A stretch of DNA of 20,395 nucleotides from CAYNFH01 sp964396385 (GTDB lineage: Bacteria; Armatimonadota; Chthonomonadetes; Chthonomonadales; CAJBBX01), in assembly GCA_964396385.1 (NCBI GenBank), contig CAYNFH010000113.1, positions 1-20,395 of the forward strand, read 5' to 3'. The translations under genes were made by a program, and so were the position numbers. Positions 14,558 through 20,395 of the stretch are shown here, piece after piece (within the stretch, counting starts at the first letter, position 1; the number at the start of each line of letters is the position of its first letter). The notes under the pieces are model-generated. The model ran no database searches. It was given only the letters and a program-made list of their open reading frames with translations, and was not told the origin of the DNA.

Positions 14558-14617
14558 CCGGCCTACATAATCGCCACTTATGCAGGGGAGACAGCGGCGT
14601 GCGGCGAAATACTTTTC

Positions 14618-15733
14618 ATGCGATACTCCACAGTCCCGCAAGCTGATGGCGGTCGGGACCTCGAGGACCTTCTCACGCCGGTTTTGCTGGTGGATCGAAG
14701 CCGGCTAGCCCAGAATGTCGCGGCGATGCAGACCGTCTGCGACTCCCACGGGACGCAGCTCTGGCCGCATGTAAAGACCCACAAGACGGTGGAGATCGCG
14801 CGCATGCAGCTCGAGGCCGGGGCGACGGGCCTCGTCTGCTCCAAGGTAAGCGAGGCGGAGGCGATTCTGCCCAGCGGCGTGCGCAGGCTATTCCTTGCCC
14901 ATTCGCTGGTCGACCCGCGGCAGGCTCCACGGCTGCGCGCGCTGGCCGAGGCGCTTGACGAGCTGGTGCTGGCGTGCACCAGCCGCGGTCAGGCGGAGGC
15001 GCTCGGCAACGTGCTGCACGCCGCGGACCTGCGATTGCCCGTGCTGCTGGCGGTTGATACCGGCCTGGGCCGCGAGGGAGTACGCAGCGAAAACGAAGCG
15101 GTGGCCCTTGCCGAATACGTCCAGAGTCATCCACGCATGACACTGCGGGGGCTGTACACTCACGAGGGTCACGCGTATGGATCCGACCCGGGCGAAGTAG
15201 AGGCCATTGCGCAAACCGTGTTCTCCACCCTGGTGCGCGTGCGCGACCGCATCGACAGCGCTCTCTCGTTGTGGCCCGGATGCAGCGTCACCGCGACGCG
15301 AATGGCCGTCATGAAGGGGGTGACGGCGGTGCGTCCGGGCACCTACGTGTTCGGGGACCTAAGTCTCGCCGCCCGGCATCGCGTGATGCCCTGGAGCGCG
15401 CTCGCACTGACCGTATTATCGACGGTCGTAGATCGGCCGACTTCGGAGCTCGCCCTGCTGGATGCCGGATCCAAAACGCTGAGCGGCGACAAGACGCCTC
15501 AAGGATATTCGGCCACTCTGTACGACCTTTCTGACGTACACGTAATAAAGTGCAGCGAGGAGCACGGCTGGGCCGGTGGCGGAATGGTGGATACGCTCCA
15601 GATCGGTCAGCGGGTACGCCTGGTTCCCGCCCACGTGTGTCCCGTCGTGAACCTTGCGGATGAGCTCGCGGTACTTGAAGACGGCAGGGTTGTCGACACG
15701 TGGCGAGTTGCAGCGCGTGGATGTGTGCAATAA
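14618..15733 (+). CDS. D-threonine aldolase / D-serine dehydratase-like PLP enzyme
   Basis: The 371-residue protein combines an alanine-racemase-type PLP barrel with the D-serine-dehydratase-like C-terminal domain. The PLP lysine is K53 in the PHVKTHK signature. The conserved LLAVDTGLGREGV, LYTHEGHAY, VRPGTYVFGD and LLDAGSKTLSGD motifs follow. The C-terminal EEHG (314-317) and H339-V-C341 in PAHVCPVVNL match the metal-binding pair of the family. Members cleave D-threonine-type beta-hydroxy amino acids to an aldehyde plus glycine, or dehydrate D-serine; the exact substrate cannot be read from sequence. I start at the ATG at 14618. The open frame runs upstream to a TTG at 14522, but that part lacks family similarity and overlaps the divergent promoter region. 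No clear SD is seen. Confidence 0.88.
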   Translation: MRYSTVPQADGGRDLEDLLTPVLLVDRSRLAQNVAAMQTVCDSHGTQLWPHVKTHKTVEIARMQLEAGATGLVCSKVSEAEAILPSGVRRLFLAHSLVDPRQAPRLRALAEALDELVLACTSRGQAEALGNVLHAADLRLPVLLAVDTGLGREGVRSENEAVALAEYVQSHPRMTLRGLYTHEGHAYGSDPGEVEAIAQTVFSTLVRVRDRIDSALSLWPGCSVTATRMAVMKGVTAVRPGTYVFGDLSLAARHRVMPWSALALTVLSTVVDRPTSELALLDAGSKTLSGDKTPQGYSATLYDLSDVHVIKCSEEHGWAGGGMVDTLQIGQRVRLVPAHVCPVVNLADELAVLEDGRVVDTWRVAARGCVQ

Positions 15734-15795
15734 ACCCGTGGCGATTTCCAGGTTGTTGCCGGTATTGGCAGGAATCAGTGAGCCGTGCGCTATAG

Positions 15796-15810
15796 TTAAT
15801 TAAGTGCACT
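15796..15810 (+). promoter_or_regulatory. Two fused palindromes upstream of the SARP-like gene
   Basis: TTAATTAA (15796-15803) and AGTGCACT (15803-15810) share one base and lie in an AT-rich patch with TATAGT at 15791-15796 and TATGAT at 15810-15815 as -10-like elements. The flanks ATAGT and ACTAT add a wider inverted repeat. It resembles an operator over a promoter, about 155 nt before the regulator's start. Autoregulation is possible but unproven. Confidence 0.4.
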
Positions 15811-15863
15811 ATGATGGGAGCAGCGCGGTCTGGCTGCTAAGTCGGTCCCCTGTACCCAGACAT

Positions 15864-15890
15864 CAGGTCGCAGCGACGCACCTGGCGACC
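15864..15890 (+). promoter_or_regulatory. Mutually exclusive leader hairpins before the SARP-like gene
   Basis: GTCGC (15867-15871) can pair with GCGAC at 15873-15877 or with the second GCGAC at 15885-15889, and CAGGT/ACCTG (15864-15868/15880-15884) offers a third option. Alternative pairing in the 5' leader could act as an attenuator-like switch, but GC-rich DNA yields such patterns by chance. Confidence 0.25.
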
Positions 15891-15965
15891 ACAATCCCCG
15901 CGCACCATCGGCCGGCCGCGTCGCCGGATCGGGCGCAATGGGCGCGCATTGGAGGCTAAAGGATA

Positions 15966-18900
15966 ATGAGCAAGCTCTGGAGGCTGCAGCTGCTTGGGGG
16001 CTTCAGCGCGCAACGCCCGGGCCAGAGGCCACGGCGCTTCCAGACCAGGAAGGCAGGCGCCATGCTGGCCTACCTGGCCTACTACTACCGACAGAGGCAT
16101 CCGCGCGAAGAGCTGACCGAGCGCATCTGGGCCACGGCCGATCCGGTGGCGGGCGGGAAGTGCATGCGCACGGCCCTCTGCTCGCTCCGGTCCGAACTTG
16201 AGCCGGATGATGAGACACGCGGCACCGTCTTCGTATCCGGGCACGGGCTGTTGGGCATCAACAGCGATAACATCACGACCGACGTGCGCGAGTTTACCGA
16301 TGTTGTCCAGGCCGCACAGAATATGGAACTTGGAGACGATCAGCTCAGGCTCTTGACCCGGGCGGTCGAGCTCTATCGTGGTGAGCTGCTCCCAGGATAC
16401 TACGAGGACTGGGTCCTGGTAGAGCGGGAGCGACTGGCGCTGATGTACGTCAGTGTGCTGCGAAAGCTGGTCGCCGCGCTGGAGGCCCGGGGTGAGCGCG
16501 ATCGCGCTCTGGAGTATGCCCTCAGAGCAGTAGCAACGGCGCCGGACCGGGAGGAAGCGCATTACGACGTGATTCGGCTGTATGGCGCCATGGGGCGCAG
16601 GATGGAGGCCCTGCGCCAGTACGGCAAGCTTGCCCGCTTCCTGAAAAGAGAGATGGGCATGCGGCCGTCCGCGGCCACCCGCAGCCTGATTGCCCAGATT
16701 CGCGAGACAGGCCGGACGCGCGGCGCGCGCGGCCGCCAGCGGACCGCCGTAGCGCCCGCCAAACCAGCGCCCGCTGGGCAGGAGGCGGAAGCGCCCCAGC
16801 TTCCCAGCAAGCTCTCCCGGTTCTTTGGGCGGGACCAGGAGCTGAACACATTGCTGGATCTGCTCCGCCCTGTGGAAGGCACATCGAGGCGCGGCGCCAA
16901 AGCGAGCAGGGATCGGGAGCGCCTGGTCACTCTCATGGGTCCAGGCGGATCCGGGAAGACCCGGCTTGCCATCGAGGGCGCTCACCGGCTGCTGAAGCCC
17001 TACAACGGATCCGTTTATTTCGCCGCGCTGTCAGACACCGTGGACGCAGCGGGCGTTATCATGATGCTGGTGGATGCCCTGGGCCTGAGCCGGCCGGCAG
17101 GCGAGTCCACGCTCGACCACGTTGTAACCGCGCTGCAGGCCCGGCCGAGCCTGCTGATTACGGACAACTTCGAGCAACTGGTGGAGGGCGGCGCCGAGCT
17201 GCTGCGCGAGCTGCTGCAGCGCGTTCCCTCCCTTACACTTCTGGTCACCTCTCGCCGTGCGCTTGGTCTTGAGGGAGAGACGGCGATTCAGGTGAACCCG
17301 CTCCCGGTGCCGAACCTGCCGGGCACGCCGGAGCGGCTGCTGGAGTTCGCTTGCGTGCAGATGTTCGCCGACCGCGCGCAGCGGGTATGCCCGGACTTCC
17401 AGATCACGTCCCGCAACGCACATGCCATCGCGGCTGTCTGCCAGCGGTTGGAGGGCATTCCGCTCGCCATCGAGCTCGCCGCTGCCAGGGCGCACGTTCT
17501 GACGCCGGTACAGATGCTGACGCAGCTCGCCGCGCGGTTTGACTTCCTGGTGACCAAGCACCAGACGGTGGAGACGCGCCACCGGGCACTGCGTAACGCC
17601 ATCGAGTGGAGCTACGACCTTCTCCAGGAGGACCTGCAGCGCTTCTTCGCCCGCCTTTCGGTGTTCCGGGGAGGCTGGTCGCTGGAGGCCGCCCAGACGG
17701 TCTGCGATGAGAAGCAGACCCTGGAGTTCCTGGATGCACTGGTGCAGCGGTCCCTGGTTTCGGCGGAAGAGGCCGGGGACCAGATGCGGTTCAGGATGCT
17801 GGAGACGCTCCGAGAGTATGCGGTGGAGCGCCTCACGCAGGCCGAGCGACAAGAGCTGGAGCGCCGGCACGCCGCCTACTTCGTCAACCTGGCGGAGAGC
17901 GGAGCGCAGGCGCTGCGTGGACCGGAAGCGCAGGACTGGCTGGAGCGGCTGGACGCGGACAACGAGAACATCCGGGCCGCCATGTACGCTTCCACCGCTG
18001 CGGAGCACGCGGGACTGCGAATCGCGGGCGCTATGTGGCGGTTCTGGTTCCTGCGAGGTTACGGCATCGAGGCGCGCGAATGGCTCGAGGCCGCCCTGGA
18101 GCGGGACAGCCTGGCTCCGCCGGAGCTCCGCGCCAGAGTGCTGAACGGCATCGCCTCCCTGGCCGAGCACCAGGGCGACTATCCGGAGGCCATGCAGGCG
18201 CTCCGCGAAAGCTGGACGCTTGCGCGGCGCGAGGACGACGATTCGGCACTCGCGGAGACGCTAAACAACCTCGCCTTGCTGGCCGATGCGCGGCAGAAGG
18301 ACAGGCGTGCCCGCCACTACAATGAGCAGAGCCTGGAGATAAACCGGCGCATCGGAGACAAGTGGGGCGAAGCGGCCACCCTCAACAACCTGGCCCGACT
18401 GGACCAGAAAGAGGCCGACTTCGAGAGCGCGGTGGCGCGGTATCGGGAAAGCCAGAGGATTTACCGGGAGTTGCACGATACGGCGGATGCAGCCGCCGTG
18501 TTGAACAACCTGGGCTCCGCGGCTGCAGACGGTGGCGACCTGATATCCGCCCGGCTCGCCTACGAGGAGAGCCTCAAGCTCTTCCGCGAGGTGGGCAGCC
18601 GCCCGGCTACGGCAGTGGTCCTCCACAATCTCGGGGACGTCATGCTCCAGCAGGGCGATCACGGGGATGCGCGAGCGTATCTCTCGGAAAGCCTTGCCAT
18701 CCGGCGCGATCTGGGCGACCGAGGTGGCTGCATCCAGACGCTGGAGAGCCTGAGCGGAGTTGCGCGCAGCCAGCGCGACTTCATCCGGGCGGCCGTGCTA
18801 CTCGGGGCGGCCGAGTCTCTGCGCCGGACCCTGGGCAAGCCGGCCTCCGGGGCTGAGCGGGATGCGCTGCTCCGGGCCGGAGACCTGCTCCGCGATGCCC

Positions 18901-19088
18901 TGGGGATCGACGAATACCGGTCCGCCACCGACCACGGTAGGATCATGGGGCTGGAGCGTGCTATCGAGTACGCGCTGGAGCCGCCGCCGCCGGTGGAGCT
19001 GCACGACTACTCCGACGAGTTCTCGGGAGCCCTGCCGCTGCGGAAACGGCGGTCGGCGCGGCGGGCAAAGATCAAAACGCGCGCGTAG
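15966..19088 (+). CDS. AfsR/SARP-like transcriptional regulator (BTAD + NB-ARC ATPase + TPR)
   Basis: The 1040-residue protein has an N-terminal winged-helix/BTAD segment (about 1-245; LQLLGGFSAQ start, WATADPVAGGKCMRTALCSLRSELE, then the BTAD helical repeats ending RFLKREMGMRPSAATRSL). It is followed by a linker and a STAND-type ATPase with Walker A GPGGSGKT (325-332), Walker B LLITD (396-400) and the TSRRAL sensor (428-433). The C-terminal half has about five TPR units (about 700-930; repeated LNNLA motifs). Such proteins couple ligand or partner sensing to transcription; Streptomyces AfsR controls antibiotic clusters. No biosynthetic cluster is nearby, so its targets are unknown. The ATG at 15966 has GGAGG 10 nt and AAAGGA 2 nt upstream. 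Confidence 0.9.
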   Translation: MSKLWRLQLLGGFSAQRPGQRPRRFQTRKAGAMLAYLAYYYRQRHPREELTERIWATADPVAGGKCMRTALCSLRSELEPDDETRGTVFVSGHGLLGINSDNITTDVREFTDVVQAAQNMELGDDQLRLLTRAVELYRGELLPGYYEDWVLVERERLALMYVSVLRKLVAALEARGERDRALEYALRAVATAPDREEAHYDVIRLYGAMGRRMEALRQYGKLARFLKREMGMRPSAATRSLIAQIRETGRTRGARGRQRTAVAPAKPAPAGQEAEAPQLPSKLSRFFGRDQELNTLLDLLRPVEGTSRRGAKASRDRERLVTLMGPGGSGKTRLAIEGAHRLLKPYNGSVYFAALSDTVDAAGVIMMLVDALGLSRPAGESTLDHVVTALQARPSLLITDNFEQLVEGGAELLRELLQRVPSLTLLVTSRRALGLEGETAIQVNPLPVPNLPGTPERLLEFACVQMFADRAQRVCPDFQITSRNAHAIAAVCQRLEGIPLAIELAAARAHVLTPVQMLTQLAARFDFLVTKHQTVETRHRALRNAIEWSYDLLQEDLQRFFARLSVFRGGWSLEAAQTVCDEKQTLEFLDALVQRSLVSAEEAGDQMRFRMLETLREYAVERLTQAERQELERRHAAYFVNLAESGAQALRGPEAQDWLERLDADNENIRAAMYASTAAEHAGLRIAGAMWRFWFLRGYGIEAREWLEAALERDSLAPPELRARVLNGIASLAEHQGDYPEAMQALRESWTLARREDDDSALAETLNNLALLADARQKDRRARHYNEQSLEINRRIGDKWGEAATLNNLARLDQKEADFESAVARYRESQRIYRELHDTADAAAVLNNLGSAAADGGDLISARLAYEESLKLFREVGSRPATAVVLHNLGDVMLQQGDHGDARAYLSESLAIRRDLGDRGGCIQTLESLSGVARSQRDFIRAAVLLGAAESLRRTLGKPASGAERDALLRAGDLLRDALGIDEYRSATDHGRIMGLERAIEYALEPPPPVELHDYSDEFSGALPLRKRRSARRAKIKTRA

Positions 19089-19100
19089 GGGGACTCAGTG

Positions 19101-19161
19101 CCCCGGCGACTGAAGTCCCGGGCTACCAACGGCGCGAAGTCCCCCTGCAGGGACTCCGGGG
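19101..19161. terminator. Structured intergenic element between convergent SARP and accA genes
   Basis: The outer arms CCCCGG (19101-19106) and CCGGGG (19156-19161) enclose a perfect hairpin, AGTCCC-CCTGCA-GGGACT (19138-19155), and a GAAGTCCCGGGCTACCAACG stretch. A bidirectional terminator role fits its place between convergent stops (19088 and 19189). The GACTGAAGTC...GGGCTAC wording is also reminiscent of dispersed repeats in GC-rich soil bacteria. There is no T-run. Confidence 0.45.
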
Positions 19162-19188
19162 AAAGCAAAGGATCTGCCGGAGGAATCA

Positions 19189-20172
19189 CTAAAGTGCGGC
19201 AGGCTCGTCCCAGGCCCCCAGGCTTCGGATCCGGGCCTGCCGCATCTCTACCAACTGGGAGGGAGAGTGCTTGCCGAGCACCGCCAGGTGCTTCAGGAGC
19301 GCTCTCTTTATCGTTGCGGCCGCCGCGGGCGCATCACGGTGTGCGCCCCCGAGCGGCTCCGGCAGCACCTCATCCACCGCGCCGAGGGACCGGGCGCCCT
19401 CCGCGGTGAGGTTGAGGGCCGCGGCTGCCTCGGGCGCTTTCTCGCGGTCACGCCACAGGATGGCGGCGCAGCCCTCCGGTGGGATGACCGAATAGACCGC
19501 GTGCTCCAGCATCAGCACCCTGTCCCCTACCGCCATTCCCAGCGCTCCCCCGCTTCCCCCTTCTCCGATGATCACGACGATGATGGGCGTTTCCAGCACG
19601 GAGAACTCCATCAGGTTCCGCGCGATGGCTTCACTGATCCCGTGCTCTTCCGCCTGCAGGTCCGCCGCCGCGGCGGGCGTGTCGACAAAGGAGATGAGAG
19701 GGCGGTTGAACTTCGCGGCGAGCTTGGCCAAGCGCAGGGCCTTGCGGAACCCTTCAGCCCGAGCGCTGCCGAAGTTCCGCCTCTGGCGCTCCTTCAGGTC
19801 GCGACCCTTCTGCTGGCCGATGACGACCACCGGCTCCTCGTTCAGGCGTGCCAACCCTCCGACCACGGCTTCGTCGTTCCGCGCCAGCCGATCCCCACTC
19901 AGCTCAAAGAAGTCGTCGAAGATCGAGCGCACGTAGTCCAGTGTGTATGGCCGATCCTTGTGCCGCGCCATGAGCGTATTCTCCCACGGGGAGAGCACGC
20001 TGTAGATCTCCCGCATCATGCGCTGAAGCTCGGCCTCAAGCCGGGCTATCTCCGCATCAAGGTCGATCCCCTCCGCCTGGGCCTGGGCCTGCCTCGCGGG
20101 AGACTTCAGCTCCTGGATATCGCGCTCCAGGTCCGCAATCGGCTTTTCGAAGTCGAACGCGTTAATCAACAT
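19189..20172 (-). CDS. accA: Acetyl-CoA carboxylase carboxyltransferase subunit alpha
   Basis: The 327-residue subunit pairs with AccD to transfer CO2 from biotinyl-BCCP to acetyl-CoA, the committed step of fatty acid synthesis. The N-terminal helical segment (residues 7-60) is followed by the conserved ARHKDRPYTLDY, NFGSARAEGFRKALRL, AEEHGISEAIARNL and GEGGSGGA (203-210), the oxyanion-hole glycines, and YSVIPPEGCAAILW. The loop usually written DTPGAYPG reads DTPAAAADL here (164-172), and the usual YSVISPEG has Pro for Ser. GGAGGA 8 nt before the ATG lies inside accD, and the two genes overlap by 11 bp, so translation is coupled. The length is normal for the family, so I regard it as functional despite the loop change. 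Confidence 0.95.
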   Translation of the reverse strand: MLINAFDFEKPIADLERDIQELKSPARQAQAQAEGIDLDAEIARLEAELQRMMREIYSVLSPWENTLMARHKDRPYTLDYVRSIFDDFFELSGDRLARNDEAVVGGLARLNEEPVVVIGQQKGRDLKERQRRNFGSARAEGFRKALRLAKLAAKFNRPLISFVDTPAAAADLQAEEHGISEAIARNLMEFSVLETPIIVVIIGEGGSGGALGMAVGDRVLMLEHAVYSVIPPEGCAAILWRDREKAPEAAAALNLTAEGARSLGAVDEVLPEPLGGAHRDAPAAAATIKRALLKHLAVLGKHSPSQLVEMRQARIRSLGAWDEPAAL

Positions 20173-20395
20173 CCGGCCGGTCCTCCGCGAAGAATGCTAT
20201 GAGGCTGGAGAGCGCTGCCCTCATGTCTTTGCGCGGCACAACGCGGTCAACCATGCCCCGCTCCCATTGGAACTCGCTGGTCTGGAAGTTGTCCGGCAGC
20301 CGGGTCCCCAGGTCCTGATTGCCTACGCGCCGCCCGGCGAAGCCGATGGTAGCGCCGGGCTCGGCGAGAATGATGTCGCCCAGCATGGAGTAGCT
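20162..20395 (-). CDS. accD: Acetyl-CoA carboxylase carboxyltransferase subunit beta, C-terminal part
   Basis: Only the last 77 residues are in the window; the gene continues past the right edge. SYSMLGDIILAEPGATIGFAGRRV and the LPDNFQTSEFQWERGMVDRVVPRKDMR segment match the end of AccD, including the conserved AEPxAxIGFAGxRV motif. The N-terminal zinc ribbon expected in AccD would lie outside the window. It precedes accA on the minus strand and overlaps it by 11 bp, giving the accD-accA order. Confidence 0.93.
   Translation of the reverse strand, partial: SYSMLGDIILAEPGATIGFAGRRVGNQDLGTRLPDNFQTSEFQWERGMVDRVVPRKDMRAALSSLIAFFAEDRPDVD

Noticed and set aside
15837..16985. 382-codon minus-strand ORF
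   Set aside because: It is antisense to the N-terminal part of the SARP-like gene and its promoter region; low-complexity composition and no recognisable motif.
19267..20202. 311-codon plus-strand ORF
   Set aside because: It is antisense to accA, whose motifs are unambiguous.

Overview
This is GC-rich bacterial chromosome from a draft assembly, shown by a 10-N scaffold gap at 8934-8943. I see no rRNA, tRNA, CRISPR array, transposase or phage module. The gene mix is a Planctomycete-type PSCyt1/DUF1549/DUF1553 protein with a DUF1501 partner, a FliA/WhiG-type sigma factor, sigma-54, a membrane-anchored YvcK, an AfsR/SARP-like BTAD-ATPase-TPR regulator, and accD-accA. Together these suggest an uncultured Armatimonadota-like lineage, with Chloroflexota or a related phylum as the alternative. 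That placement is inference from family distribution, not from a marker-gene search.

Layout. Positions 1-377 carry a two-copy hairpin-forming direct repeat and three GTAAACGG octamers ahead of a small secreted protein (378-857, +). A leftward block follows, read in the order glgA (8682-7129), sigma factor (7053-6274), PSCyt1/DUF1549/DUF1553/NPCBM protein (6083-3669), YcaQ-type DNA glycosylase (3574-2309) and Tat-exported DUF1501 protein (2304-880). Between the sigma factor and the PSCyt1 gene lie two near-identical copies of a REP-like dispersed repeat. Its translation creates a false N-terminal extension on the PSCyt1 gene.

A rightward block starts divergently from glgA: rpoN (8835-10230, broken by the gap), a four-TM phage-holin-IV/YvlD-like protein (10432-10785), rapZ (10883-11764), yvcK (11761-13077, overlapping rapZ by 4 bp) and a small KOW-like conserved protein (13202-13579). 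It combines the rpoN-rapZ linkage of Proteobacteria with the rapZ-yvcK linkage of Firmicutes and Actinobacteria. A perfect 18-bp inverted repeat brackets the leader of rapZ and ends 4 nt before its start codon.

The right third holds a tandem-YbjQ-domain protein (14504-13587, -), a PLP-dependent D-threonine aldolase/D-serine dehydratase-like enzyme (14618-15733, +), a 1040-residue SARP/AfsR-like regulator (15966-19088, +), and the 3' part of accD with complete accA (both -, running off the right edge).

Most of the window is housekeeping or regulatory. The less ordinary items are a Cys4 cluster in sigma-54, the DNA glycosylase inside the DUF1553/DUF1501 operon, the altered AccA active-site loop, the alanine in the RapZ P-loop, and several structured intergenic repeats. 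I did not find a clear, self-contained novel defence or mobile system.
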